Source: Crotalaria pallida (lineage: Eukaryota; Streptophyta; Magnoliopsida; Fabales; Fabaceae). From it: a DNA stretch of 64,000 nucleotides. Below are positions 23,616 to 36,038 of the stretch, in pieces. Every line of letters starts with the position of its first letter. Within the stretch, counting starts at the first letter, position 1. A program made the position numbers and the translations under genes. The notes beneath the pieces are model-generated. The model ran no database searches. It saw only the letters and a program-made list of their open reading frames with translations, and was not told the origin of the DNA. The stretch covers positions 54,615,501-54,679,500 of the forward strand of contig CM075652.1 of the NCBI GenBank assembly GCA_037953625.1, read 5' to 3'.

Positions 23616-25272
23616 TGTTAGATCCAGTGAGAATGTTTTGATAATGACACAGGTTTTGAACAAGCTACAAGTGTTTGTGATCAAGCTCAAGTATGGAGAA
23701 GTTCATCAAACAACAACAAACAACAAATGATGAAGAGAGAGCAAGCTCATGAAGATTCAATTTGTATTTAATTGTAATATCTTTAGCTTGAGTCTTTTAT
23801 TTTAATGAGTTTGGGTAGAGTCTTTAGAGGGTAGTGAATCTTTATCAAGTGCATGATTATATTATAATTTGAGTATTCACTTAACCTAAAATCAATAGGT
23901 GGCTTAAAGGTTTAAAAGGAAAGGTTTAGTTTTGAGAAAACAAGTTTTTAATTGAATTTAGCAGTGGCTAATCGATTAATGGGTCATGTTAATCGATTAG
24001 CACACATGTTACAGTGGTTAATCGATTAAGCCATGTGTTAATCGATCAACACCTGCAAAACTGGTTTTTAAAATACGTTTTCACTTCTCAAAATCAGTTT
24101 TTAAGGTTCCTAATAACTTTTGGGTATTCTATATAAACCTTTTTCTAATCTTTGTGAATAATTAGAACAAACTAATATCATTTTCATATCAATTTTACAA
24201 AGATCAAGCCACACTATTATCTCTCACTTTCTCAAGATCAAAGCTTTCACTTTTACATTCTTTGATCAAGAATCTTTGAATCTCTTATGTTGATATTTTC
24301 ATAGCTATTGAAAGAGATTCATAGGATTGTTATTGTTTTCAATTGGGTTGTAATCATTGCATAGAAGGCAAGCTATCTACAACATTGGAAGCCTTGGTGG
24401 TTGTTCATCAAGCAAAAGAAGTCTTGGAAGTCTTGTTGGGTTAACAAGCAATTTGGAAGCCTTGGTGTGAGGTATCATCAAGCAAATTGGAAGACTTGTT
24501 GTGGGGATATCAACAAGCAAGGGAAGAGGTTAGATTAGATTCAATAGGGTTGCAAGACAAGAGTGTGGTATCTCTTGGAGGCTATCAAGAAGGGAGTCTT
24601 GAGAGGCATTTGCTTGTAATTTGAGAAGTCTAATTCCTCATAGTGAAGAATCTCTCTTGGTTGAAGAGGGGACTGGATGTAGCTCACGGTGGTTGTGAGT
24701 GAACCAGGATAAATCTCTGTGCAGTATCTCTATTCCCTTATCCTTTACATTCTTGTCATTTCAATATTGTTCTTGGTTGAAAACCTAGAAAAGATTGATT
24801 TTTCATAAGTGATTGAATTGAATCTTAATTGTGCAAATTGATTTGGGAAAATCATTCTCATAACCTAGGTAATCAATAAGAATATTGGTGTTAATCAATT
24901 CCGCTTAATCTCCGATCTTACGTGTTAATTGATTGATTTTCGTATTCGATTGAAAAGTGATTTTTCAGTTTTAACAGTGATTAATCGATTAACTCGAGGT
25001 GTTAATCAATTAACCAAAAGCAAGCTTTCAGGCACTAATCGATTAGTTGGTCAGCTTAATCGATTAACTTGTCTTTTACAAGGGTTAATCGATTAATCAA
25101 CTTGCTTAATCGATTAAGGGCTGAAACTTTGTGTAAAAATCATTTGTTTTAATTGTTTCGATTCGTTTCTTTCGAAAATCTTTCAAGGTTTCTCTAACAC
25201 CTATTCAACCCCCCTTCTAGGTGTTCTCCTAGTGTTCTTTAGTTATTTCACCCACCGATTGTAGTTCTTACA
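23616..25272 (+). repeat. Sirevirus-like solo LTR
   Basis: Begins TGTTAGATCC, ends GTAGTTCTTACA, flanked by a perfect 5-bp duplication gaagc (23611-23615 and 25273-25277); the empty site is visible in the 5' Tekay LTR. The end region has a cctattcaacccccc block like other Sirevirus LTRs. TATA box tatataaa at 24130-24137. Palindromes ttaatcgattaa are dense at about 23965-24055 and 24960-25130. No internal sequence remains. Confidence 0.88.
24130..24137 (+). promoter_or_regulatory. TATA box of solo LTR
   Basis: tatataaa in ttctatataaacc, mid-LTR, shortly after the first cluster of ttaatcgattaa palindromes. Confidence 0.5.
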
Positions 25273-25849
25273 GAAGCCTGTAAGTCGCAAAAGGTCGAGC
25301 GGAGGAAGCTCACGAGGACCCTTTTTCCTCCAAGTTATGATGCCCCGGGAAAGGATTCTAGATAGACATACATCATGCCATTGAAGACAAGACTAATGCT
25401 AAAATTAAAAAGGGATTGACATATGTTTATGCATATGTGAAACTGCTATTACTTGTGTTTGTTGTTTTTAGCCACTATTGTTATCATTTGCTTTGACGTG
25501 ATTAGCTATGACTTACTCCCTGGTTGCCCTTGTAGGTAATGGAGGTCCTGTCTTCCAAGGGGGAGAATGAGTGATGGCAAGGGATGCGAAATTCCCTTCC
25601 CAGAGATGGAGTTTGAAGAACCATGCTCCGGGTTACTAGTAGTATATTAAGTAGCTCGGAGTCTGTTTTGTTACTTTATAGTTTGAACTATTGAGTCCTA
25701 AAGTTGTAAAACTGCTATGTTATATTATTATGTATGAGTTTGCTTCCGCTTTTGAAATGATCAAGTTATAAACTTATTTTGGCGAAAAATTTTCCTCTAT
25801 CTTTAATTATAAGTAATTAAGGGTTAATTAGTTGGGTCGTTACAAACCT

Positions 25850-26477
25850 AATATCATGATAGGAATGTGTGGTATTATCTAAACCTGTAAAATAAGGTAG
25901 TTTAATGGGTTTGACAAAATTTATTTAATATTTAGACAAATTCGAATTCATAAAATTAAATAAAATAATACCTCAATAGAGTCCTTTATATCACCTATTG
26001 TCTTGAAAACATTTTTATTGAGAAAATCTTCTTCCATTGAATATGACGACGACTTAGGAACAATTTGTGAAATCTGAGTTCTATCAAAATTATCTTTAAT
26101 TGAAAGTCTGATAATCAAAAGAATTAATCTTAGAACGAACATATTTTTATTTTTATGAATGTTAATATTGAATAGTTTAAAAGTAGTTAGATTTTGCTCA
26201 TATTTAATTGAGACCGTAAAAATCTTTTTATTTTTGTTTTTTCAAGGTATTTATTAATGTTACTATAATTAGAAGAACAATCATTAATACATGTTATTAT
26301 ATCTCTCGAAAATATAAAAACTACATATTTAAATAAGATTTTACTATATTTCACTCAATAATAAGTGAAACAATAACACTTGTTAGAATTTATTTTTTCT
26401 TATATTAAATATCGGACTAATATAGCATTATTTTTTTTTCAAACAATAATGTTAACGAATATCTTAAAAACACTTTA
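25850..26477. other. AT-rich intergenic DNA
   Basis: No gene recognised. A 64-residue minus-strand ORF (25948-26142) has no recognisable motif. Long A/T runs otherwise. Confidence 0.5.
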
Positions 26478-26486
26478 AAAAAATTA

Positions 26487-27028
26487 GGCTTAATTACATT
26501 TTGGATCCTTTATCTTATTTTTAAGATTCACTTTTATCCTTAATCTTTATTTTGACTTATTTTGGTCCTTTTATCTTTTTTGAAAAAAATTGAATATAGT
26601 CCTTCCGTAATAATATGTTAGGTTTACTCATAATATTCACACTTATTGCTTTCCATTGATAGAGCTTAAAAAATAATTTTTACGGCTCTATCTCGATAGA
26701 TATTCTAATGTCATCTTTGTTCGAATCTTTATCACATTGTCATTTATATGAATATCAATCAACCATATCGCGAGCCAAATTGATCAATCCTTTGCGAAGC
26801 AGTACCATTATTCTTATTTTTTTGGGTGGTGGCCTGGAACATTTTCAAATTTCGGCAACCATTTTTCGATTATGGGTGTGAACATTTTGATAAAACTAAT
26901 ACAGATATGATAAACGGACCAAATCAAATTTTTTGAAAAAAAATAAAGGACCAAAATAAGTCAAAAAAAGATTAAGGACCAAAGTAAATCTTGAAAATAA
27001 GATAAAGGACCGAAAATGTAATTAAGCC
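26487..27028. mobile_element. Mutator-type foldback MITE (542 bp)
   Basis: Terminal inverted repeats of roughly 110 bp beginning ggcttaattacatttt and rich in tttggtcc motifs. Perfect 9-bp target-site duplication aaaaaatta (26478-26486 and 27029-27037), the length typical of Mutator-like elements. No coding capacity. Confidence 0.88.
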
Positions 27029-27037
27029 AAAAAATTA

Positions 27038-27622
27038 TAATTGAAAAAATTACAATTGAATATTTAAATTCAACATATTTTAATTTATTTAACGAAACAT
27101 TTCATATACAGGAATTTATTTTATTATCTTAATTAAACAATATCCACTTACACACTTTAAATAATTCTTTTAATGCATAGCAATGATATAGATGCGGACA
27201 AAAAGCATATTTGTCATTGCACATCATCATCTAAATAATCTAAATAAATGATAATAATGCGAGGAGTATACGTGGCAGATGCTGACTGCAGTGGGCTCCA
27301 TTCCCCTCTTTTCTTCAGCTATTTGATCATATCTTAAACAAGAGTTTTTCTTAAAATAAATCTGATATAATTGGAAAATCAATTTAACTATTTCTTTAAT
27401 GTTATGAATGTAACTTTTTTAATACAAAAACAAGGGTTGATGTTAATTAAAAGAATAGCTAAGACCATTGGTCTTAAGGGTTGACCTTAGAAAATCTTTA
27501 AACAAAGGTAAATATTTAATCATACATATGATTATTGTTTTTTTAAAGGTAATCATACATATAACTATAGATAAAAACAATTACACAAAACTTTGTTTGT
27601 AGATTTTTTTGTTTGTGTGTTT
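27038..27622. other. AT-rich intergenic DNA
   Basis: No gene seen. A moderately GC-rich patch at about 27255-27310 (acgtggcagatgctgactgc) contains an ACGTGGC box but nothing else supports a promoter. Confidence 0.4.
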
Positions 27623-27625
27623 TTA

Positions 27626-28613
27626 GGTGTCGTTTGGAAGAGCTTAATTTTTACTTATTTAAAGCTTATCTTATTATATAAGTACTTATATAAGTGTTTG
27701 GAAAAGCTTATAAAAACATCTTATATTTTTTAATAAGTTGCTTATTATGCTTCATTTTCATAAGCTCCCCATACAAGCTTATAAAATCAGCTTATGTTTG
27801 ATTATGTGGAGGTGCACACATTACTGTGTATCAGTGTAGCGCATGGCACCTCTTCGAGACCTGCTGGCTGCAAAGTTTTCTTTTTTACTTATTTTTGTTT
27901 CTACTTACTTGCAGGTGCACACGTCAGTAGTCTAATGCATTGTCCTATATATAAGTAATTATTACATTAATATATTAATTGATGCATCGATGAGTGACAT
28001 AAAAAAAATTGTAAAATGAAACTAGCCAAAAAGACGTAATAATAACAATAATATTATGGTAATAAATTTTAATTTTAATTATTAATCATAATACTCTTTT
28101 TATTAACTAAGGATATTTTGTGCGTAAGGATCTAATCTTTTTTAGGGTGTGCGGTTAGCCTTAGAATAATCAAAATAGTTCCGTGTGACTACCCAAATCC
28201 AAAAAATTTCAATAAACATGCGGTTTAGAATCTTAAAATTTAATTCGAATAGGTTCTAGATATTTTTTATCAGCTTTAAAAAAAATTTGAACATTCCAAA
28301 ATATGAACTCAAGGCATTGCTAATAATAGTACGATTATATATATATATATATACACACACATGGTGAAAAAAATGATAAATCTTAATTTTAAATTTAAAA
28401 AGTTTTTCTTTATCAATTTTTAATAATTAAGACAAATATTAATAAGTATTTATATAGTGATGCATCCAAACACCTTGATCGTATAATTGTTTTTCAAAGT
28501 GTGCACCCAAACACATGGAGCTTATTGGACTCTAAGTGCTTATGTTGTAAGCTCTCATTTGATAAGTACTTACGCCATAAGTGTTTCAATAAGCTCTGTA
28601 TCCAAACGAGGCC
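27626..28613. mobile_element. Inverted-repeat DNA element (about 1 kb)
   Basis: Left end ggtgtcgtttggaagagctta and right end (reverse complement) ggcctcgtttggatacagagctt are imperfect inverted repeats extending about 130-160 bp. Flanks tta and taa could reflect a 3-bp PIF/Harbinger-type target but are not identical. A short insert-like stretch (about 27800-28000) and an AT/AC microsatellite (28337-28362) sit inside. Superfamily uncertain. Confidence 0.55.
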
Positions 28614-28616
28614 TAA

Positions 28617-29743
28617 ATTAATAGTATAATACTCATATTCGTAATAGATTACTATCTATCCATATTACCCTATATATATACGAATAGACATCATATATCC
28701 CAGTGAATTTTCCCATTCAAAACTAGCCTGTCAATATTTTTAATTTTTATAAATTATTCGGATAGTTGAGATTATATATTCTTATTATTTCTAGCTCGAC
28801 ACTTTTCTTCAAGCTTGTCCTTTTTTTTCTATCCACGAGAGTGATTATTGAGAAAATATAATGACAACTAGCTAGTGTTATAAAGGTTACATTAAAAAAT
28901 GTTGAACTAATTTTTTCAATAATTACTTGTTTTATTTTCTTTAACTAATATCCTTAAATCATTCATTAGCTTAAATCGCCTCACATCTGCATCATGTATA
29001 AGATTCAATGTATGGGAAAAATGTGATGAGATACGACCTATTATATCAGTGATAAGAAAATCTGTAAATCACTACAAGTAAAAGATCGATAATGTGCATA
29101 TAGTTTTATTGGTATAGTCTTATAAAATTGGTCACTTTTCAGTTTCATATTTGGATATGATGGACCTTTCTCGCCTTTGCAAGAAAGAGGAACTGAGTGG
29201 TCCCATAGGGAAGTTTTGTGCCATGGACAATGAGACAGTTATTGAAAGGGGAAATATGCTCATTAATGACCCGATATGTTCCTGTCATTATGTTGAATGA
29301 TTCAAGTAAATAATTGAGATTAACCTCTACATCATTCAAATTATAATTAAGGCAATGATCGATGAGCTAGTGAAATTATTGAATAGAAAATGAGTACTTT
29401 TTCTGGTCCTATTTATAGGTCATATTTAACCATATCACACGGATCAAGGAAAATAGTTAGGTTTCTTGAAACTTTAAAAAAAATACTTTAACATTACAAT
29501 CTTACCCTCTTAACTTGCATTGAGATTTTCACAATGTATTATTTCACATTAATAAACAAAAGACAAATAAGAGAAAATAGCAATAAATTCCTCGTAGAAA
29601 ACACAAAATAACTTATAAATTGAACCAAAGAATTCTTCTAGAATGTGACCTATAAATAGGATCGGAAGAAGTATTATATTAATTAGCAAAGAGCTAGAGG
29701 CCAGTAAAAGAGCCAGATTCAAAATTTGTGTTGAATTCTATTG
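28617..29743. other. AT-rich intergenic DNA with a small ORF
   Basis: No gene recognised. The minus-strand ORF at 29145-29339 (64 residues, with ISPFNNCLIVHGTKLP) lies in a slightly GC-richer patch and could be a fragment of an old coding exon, but I cannot name it. Confidence 0.35.
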
Positions 29744-29752
29744 TTCATTTAA

Positions 29753-31155
29753 AGAGTAATTAGTCATTTTGGTCCCTGAGAGTGTGATCATCGGTCATTT
29801 TAGTCCCTCAGAGATCATAAATACACGTTTAGTCCCTGAAAGTGTCCCACATCCGTCATTTTAGTCCCTCCATCAACTTAGGTTAAGTAACGGAGTTAAT
29901 TTTTCCGTCATTCATTTTGGTCCTTGAAACATGCATACATAATTCATTTTGGTCCTTTTTAAATTGACAATCAATTCAATTTAATCCCTGAAACATGCAT
30001 ACATAATTCATTTTGGTCCTTTTTAAATTGACTATCAATTCAATTTAATCCCTGAAACATGCATACATAATTCATTTTGGTCCTTTTTAAATTGACAATC
30101 AATTCATTTTAATCCCTGAAAAATGTATGCATAATTCAATTTGGTCCTTTTTAAATTGTCAATTAATTCAACTTAATCCCTCATTTTTTTTTATTCCATC
30201 CGTTTCATTTTGTGTTGCCTTTTAGGCTTTTTCTCTTAGTGTATTTCATATTATTTGGCTTTTTACAATTTCAATGCATAAACAAATTTTTCTTTCCAAT
30301 TCTAACTCTTATTTCAATCATTTCTCTTACTCATCATTAATTACACTTTTATCATCTCTCTCATCTCTAAACCACTATACATTAATTAAATTAAATACTA
30401 CTACAATTTTCAATAAGAATTAAATAGGGACATTTAGACAAAATACAGATAAAACTTATCATTATTAACACTTTCTTATATATGTGCTCAGGCCTAAAAG
30501 GCCACACAAAATGAAACGGAGGGAGTAGAAAATAAACTACTAAACATTATGAGATATAACATTAAAACATGTATGTATGTAATATTTGAGTCAGCACATG
30601 TTCACAAAATTAATCTAAAAAATAACTATGTACAAAATATCTCTAAATTTAGTCTTCATTTTGATGCCTTAAATATCCATTGAAAATGAGTAAAAGATAA
30701 CTTTTGTGAATAGGTAGTGCTCAAATACTATATACATACAGGTTGCAGGGATTAAATTGAATTGATTGTCAATTTAAAAAGGACTAAAATGAATTATGTA
30801 TACATGTTTCAGGGATTAAATTGAATTGATTGTCAATTTAAAAAGGACCAAAATGAATTATGTATGCATGTTTCAGGGATTAAATTGAATTGATTGTCAA
30901 TTTAAAAAGGACCAAAATGAATTATGTATACATGTTTCAGAGACCAAAATGAATGACGGAAAAATTAACTCCGTTACTTGACCTCAGTTGACGGAGGGAC
31001 TAAAGTGACGGATGTCCGTTACTTGACCTCAGTTGACGGAGGGACTAAAGTGACTGATGTGGGACACTCTCAGGGACTAAACGTGTATTTATGATCTCTG
31101 GGGGACTAAAATGACTGATGGTCACACTCTCAGGGACCAAAATGACTAATTACTC
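29753..31155. mobile_element. Mutator-type foldback element (1.4 kb)
   Basis: Long inverted arms (about 29753-30190 and 30720-31155) starting gagtaattagtcattttggt, with 9-bp duplication ttcatttaa (29744-29752 and 31156-31164). Each arm carries tandem copies of a unit of about 62 bp (aacatgcatacataattcat plus ttggtcctttttaaattg). No ORF. A Stowaway-like MITE is nested in the loop. Confidence 0.88.
30194..30525. mobile_element. Stowaway-like MITE nested in foldback element
   Basis: Inverted ends of the ctccctccgtttcatttt type followed by gtgttgccttttaggc, flanked by TA on both sides (30192-30193, 30526-30527). About 330 bp, AT-rich, non-coding. Confidence 0.75.
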
Positions 31156-31164
31156 TTCATTTAA

Positions 31165-31989
31165 ATGATAGACTATGGTCTATGGTGCTTTAATTTGTTA
31201 GAAAAGAAAAAAGCACTAAGAAAAGCCCTAAGCTTAAAATGACGTGTGATTCAATCCCTGAATTTCTCTAATAAGTAAAAAGAACTTTAACTTCGTACAT
31301 GGCAATTTTCATTCAATATAATTTTAAATTTTTAACAATTTGGACGGTTAATTACTTCTATTTTGCATTTGAACCAATAACAGTTCTATATTTTTTTTCG
31401 TTCAAGGAAATGGAAGACTGCGGTTAGAAGAAGTACTGTACAGCGTGAAAACGACATAAAGGAGGGGTCTAAGCAGAATCAAAAGAGATAACTTGTTAAG
31501 AATATATATATTATTTTCTTTGAAACCCTAAATCAACGGGGAGTTGAGATGCGCTGGAGGACACATGTGATTCCAGCACCACATATCGAAGATACACGTC
31601 ACTGGCAGGGCGTGACGTAGAAGATTATTCTAAAATAACATTATGACAATCCCTACCAAAAAAGAAGATAATACAAATGATTGTGAAGGTTAGGGTTTTT
31701 GTCTAAGGATGGAACTTTTGTTAGGAGGATGTTGGAGAATGAGTGACGGCTTGATACTCCTCTCCCCTCTTTGGGGCCAATAATTTATTCCCTAGCTCTT
31801 TCTAATGTGTGTCTCTTAAATCTCTTTCTCTCTTTGGCTTTAACCAGTTTATTAATATAGATTCGAAATTTTCGTTTCAAAAGGTATGGACTCTCTTTGC
31901 ACAAATACAGAGTGTGTATAATTATGGACATTTGGAATTCAGCATGGCCTCTAATTTAACTCAACTCTCTCACTAAATTAATCACCATC
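31165..31989. other. Intergenic DNA with promoter-like motifs
   Basis: No ORF of note. An aaaccctaaat telobox-like motif lies at about 31527-31537 and a ttagggttttt at about 31691. At 31597-31618 ACGTCAC and GTGACGT form an inverted pair 8 bp apart, a possible bZIP (TGA-type) site. These could be relics of a gene promoter; no exon follows that I can identify. Confidence 0.3.
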
Positions 31990-32010
31990 ATTTGTCCCAC
32001 ATGCATGATA

Positions 32011-35000
32011 TTTTTTTTTTGAACAGCAAAAAAAAAGCAATAAATTAATAAACAACACCCGAGCATCACAGTACAAAACAAGAGTCCCACCTTCTATGAA
32101 GGGTTTGCTCAAGAGTACAAAGTCATTTGCTCAAAGAGTGTTCCAGAACAAGATACAAGTGTCATCTCATTCACAAGTAAGTGAATCAGGAAAAAAAAAA
32201 GAAAATTACACAATATCACCTCCATCACCCCTTCATGGTTATAACCTGCCTAATGTTCATTGCTAGCAATACCCCACCTACCAAAACAACATAAACGAGT
32301 TCTACCTCCTTAAAAACCTTGGCAAGACAAAAACCCATTGGGAAAAAATCAAGCAAGGGAAAAAGAGTGTAGCAACCCCCTATTACAAAGGATTTACCAT
32401 CCAACCTGCATAAGATTCTACCCCACCACCAAGAACATTAACCCAATTCCAAGCCTTCATTTTAATATCTTCAGTAATGTCATGTAAATCCATTTCGCCT
32501 CCCTGAAACACCTTTTTATTTCTCTTCAGCCATATCAACCAGATAACAGCAGCCCAGACTATACTAGCCCGTCTTTGATCTTTCTTTCCTGCCCAGTTTC
32601 CTTTAAAGCACAAAAGGCTATCCACTGATGATAAACGTTCAGAATAAGGAATTTGAAGCCAACAAAAAATCTTCCTCCAAACCTATTTAACTACTGGGCA
32701 CATAAAAAACAAATGCATAATATTTTCCTCATCATTATTACAGAAAACACAATGAATATCTACCTGCACTCCTCTCTTCAACAGATTTTGTTTAGTAGGA
32801 ATTTTATTCCAAAAAAGTTGCCAAATAAAAGACTGTACTTTTGATGGAATATTCATCTTCCAGATAAACTTCAGACCCTGCTGCACCTCATGCTCTACAG
32901 GTAAAATATTTTGATATGTTTTTGCTAATAAGAACATATAAGCTGTTTTTACAGAAAAAACTCCTCTATTTCCAAGACCCCATACATATTGTTCCTCCTC
33001 CTGTGGTTGTAATACACAATCCTGTAACAAAATGTTTAGATTATCAAGTTCCTGTAATTCCCACTCAAATAAGCTCCTTCTCCAATTGAAATTCCAATTG
33101 CTTCCTTGTTATTGCATTTGATATATCTGTTTTACAGTGGCTTTCTTGGAGTTTGAAATGACATATAAATTTGGAAACAGAGATTTAAAAGAGGAGGTTC
33201 CAAACCAAATGTCATCCCAAAATTTTACGAAATTGCCATTTTTTATATTTCTAGATATACTTTATTGAAACCACTCATCTCCCAAGCCTCTGTCAATTCT
33301 CAAACAACACACATCTCTCCACCATTGTGAGGCCAATCTGAACCTGTGTACAGAACCCAAATTAATTGGATCAAAAATCCCATATTTGCTTCTAACAACC
33401 TGTTGCCATAAACCCTCATCTTCCTTAAAGAGTCTCCACCGCCACTTACTTAGAAGTGCTCTATTAAAAACAAGAAGATTTTTTACCCCCAAACCTCCAT
33501 TTTCCTTCGATTGACATACTCTGTCCCAACTTACCCAACAAATTTTCCTTCTCTCTTCACATCCACCCCACAAAAAATTCCTTTGAAGCTTAACCAGAAT
33601 ACTATTTACTTTCTTAGGCAGAGAAAAGAAAGATAAATAATACATAGGCAAGCTAGACAAAACAGAATTTATAAGAGTAATACGAGCGCCTAAAGATAAG
33701 TTTTTACCTTTCCAGGAGGATAGCCTTTTTTGAAAGATATCAATTACCTTCATCCAACAATCAACAGATTTAGCATTTGCAGCAATTGGAATACCCAAAT
33801 AATGGAAAGGCAAATGGCTGAGTTTACAGTGCAACAGAGAAGAAGCATGTAGCAGGTCTGCATCAGGCACATTGATCCCAAAAATATTGCTTTTATTAAA
33901 GTTGATTTTCAAACCAGACACCAATTCGAAACCTCGTAGAATCGCCTTAACCATCAGAAAATTTTGTTGAGAAGCCTCCTCCATAATAATTGTATCATCT
34001 GCATATTGCAAGATAGAGATAGGCACCGCTTCCCTACCTACATAGTATGGTGAATACAGATTTTTTGCCATTGCCGTTTTCATCATACCAGTTAAACCTT
34101 CTACCACCAAGAGGAAAAGAAAAGGTGCTAGAGGGTCGCCTTGTTTTAGACCTCTTTTGATCTGAATCTGTTCAGTCGGACAACCATTGACTAAAATAGA
34201 CATGCTTCCTGCAAATACACAAGATTTCATCCAGCCAATCCACCTGTCATCAAACCCCACCCGCTTCATCATGTATTGTAAAAAATTCCAGCTTACAGAG
34301 TCATAAGCCTTTTCAAAATCAAGCTTCAAAATGAAGCAGGACTTTTTCCTTCTTTTAGCATCATCAATCACCTCATTCAACACAACAACACTATCCAAGA
34401 TTTGTCTTCCAGGTAAAAATGCAGATTGGGAAACAGATATAACTTCACGCAGGACCGATTTAATGCGATTTGCTAAAATCTTAGCCAAGATTTTATACAT
34501 ACATCCTAGCAAAGAAATCGGACGGAATTGAGAAATAGTTTGAGAAGGTTTTACCTTTGGGATCAAAGTAATGAAGTATGAGAGCATCCCTGCTGGTAAT
34601 TTCCCATTAGAATAGAATTCCTCCACCATGTTCCAAATATCCTGTTTAATAAAACCCCAACTTTTTTTAATGAAGTTAAAATTGAAGCCGTTAGGACCAG
34701 GAGCCTTGTTGCCATAACATTGAGCTAGAGACTCATCCACCTCTTCAAATAAAAAAGGATCAATTATCTTTGAAGCAGATGTCGAACACAGAGCTGAAAA
34801 ATTCACCCATCAAGTTTTGGTCTATCCATATTCTGCTCTTGAACCCTCTCAAAGAAGAAATCTTTAATTGAAGATCTTATCACCTGTACATCTTCCTCCC
34901 ATTGCCCATTTATCTTAAGAGCCTTCACTGCATTAGAATTAGCTCTTCTGTTTAAGATTGCGTGAAAGAAACTAGTGTTGGCATCTCCTTCTTTAAGCCA

Positions 35001-35538
35001 TTGAACTCTAGATCTTTGCCTAAGAAGACTTTCTTTAGGTCCCATAACTGGGACACTTTTAATTTTCTTAGCAGAACTTCATCAGGTTCTAACGAACACA
35101 CCTCTGCTTTAGCCTCTAAGCCACCAATTTCCACTTTTAATTTTGCTATTTTTGAGTCCATATTGCCATAGACCTCCTTACTCCAATTTTTTACCTCATT
35201 CTTGACTTCTTTTAATTTCATCTGTAATTTGAACGCAGCCCAGCCCTGTGCCTTTGACTCCAACCAGCATTTTTCAACCATTGGAATGAAATTAGGGTCC
35301 CTCAGCCAAAAATTATTAAAACGGAATGGCTTTGGACCCCAGTCACGACTTTCACCACTTTTAAGAACAATAGCGCAATGATCTGAGTAGTCTCTTGGTA
35401 GTACCCACTCTGTTGGTCCCTTAAAATTCTCCATCCAATTTTCCGAAACCAGAAACCTTTCAAGCTTGCTCATAGACACACAGTTAGAGCTCATCCAAGT
35501 AAATTTTCTTCCGTGAGACAAGACTTCCTGCATCTCTA
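32011..35538 (-). mobile_element. L1-type LINE, 5'-truncated
   Basis: Non-LTR retrotransposon on the minus strand. It has a poly(A) tail (ten T at 32011-32020 on the plus strand) and a perfect 21-bp target-site duplication beginning atttgtcccacatgc (31990-32010 and 35539-35559). ORF1 and the front of the endonuclease are missing, typical of incomplete target-primed reverse transcription. ORF2 fragments lie in three frames with internal stops, so the copy is dead. Confidence 0.93.
32383..35538 (-). pseudogene. LINE ORF2: endonuclease end, RT, zf-RVT
   Basis: ORF2 makes the endonuclease/reverse transcriptase that nicks target DNA and copies element RNA there. Seen in order: the endonuclease C-terminus with RDYSDHCAIVL (35538-34952); a linker with VQWLKEGDANTSFFHA in the next frame (35045-34803); the RT domain (34806-33262) with NKAPGPNGFNFNF, QFRPISLLGCMYKI, SAFLPGRQILD, LDFEKAYDSVSW, KRGLKQGDPLAPFLF and catalytic QYADDTIIM; then after stops WNFNWRRSLFEWE and the zinc-binding zf-RVT region with HCVFCNNDEENIMHLFFMC (33030-32683); and a C-terminal piece with WLIWLKRNKKVF ending at 32383. 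Two frameshifts and several stops show it cannot be translated whole. Many upstream M residues in these frames are not ATG. Confidence 0.93.
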
Positions 35539-35559
35539 ATTTGTCCCACATGCATGATA

Positions 35560-36029
35560 TTAATGTGTGTATTCTTAGCTAGTGTTTTCGGCTGATTTAT
35601 CGGTGTAAGATCTCGTTAAATTTTAAGGTATTGTATCCGATCAAATATTTAAAATACGATTTCTAGTAACGATGCATGTTGAAAGAGACAATCACATATT
35701 TTGAAAAAATTAGCTAGTTCCTTACTCACATGGTACGAGAATATCTTTGATTTTTTTTTAATATAATTCAGAGAATATTCTTGATTAAAAAAAATTCTTA
35801 GAAAAAATAAAGTAATACTCTCTTTCTTCATTAATATATGTTGTTTAAGGTTTGTTAGCTTACACGAACCAAAGAAAACATTGGGTAATTTTTTTTTGAC
35901 AACTATTAATCATTTCCTAGGTTGATTTTTTTTTATAGGCAATCCAAAAATATAAAATTTATCTTGAAAAATTAAAATTATTAATTCTCAAATATTAATT
36001 ATCATCATTTTTAGGTTAATTTTTCATTT
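35560..36029. other. AT-rich intergenic DNA
   Basis: Nothing recognisable. Several T runs, no coding signal. Confidence 0.5.
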
Positions 36030-36038
36030 TAAATTTTT

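Larger units (their letters stand above)
9109..25844 (+). mobile_element. Tekay-type chromovirus (Ty3/gypsy), nested
   Basis: Complete element bounded by the perfect target-site duplication aacct (9104-9108 and 25845-25849). Order: 5' LTR, initiator-Met primer-binding site, gag, protease, reverse transcriptase, RNase H, integrase with chromodomain, polypurine tract, 3' LTR. This order (RT before IN) defines Ty3/gypsy; the chromodomain and long LTRs point to the Tekay (Del) clade. The 3' LTR is split by insertions at 16528-21797 and 23616-25272. Removing these and one copy of each TSD leaves about 2.62 kb, matching the 2627-bp 5' LTR. Coding sequence is disrupted by frameshifts and stops, so the copy is not autonomous. 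Confidence 0.93.
16290..25844 (+). repeat. Tekay 3' LTR, split by two insertions
   Basis: LTR segments are 16290-16527, 21798-23615 and 25273-25844. Joins match the 5' LTR: aagtcggtttcaaacc at the first site, ggaggaagcctgtaag at the second. The segments keep the TATA box (21887-21894), the actcgagt clusters (16388-16500, 22815-22945) and the GGGTCGTTACA end. Sequence is close to the 5' LTR, with scattered substitutions visible. Confidence 0.93.
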
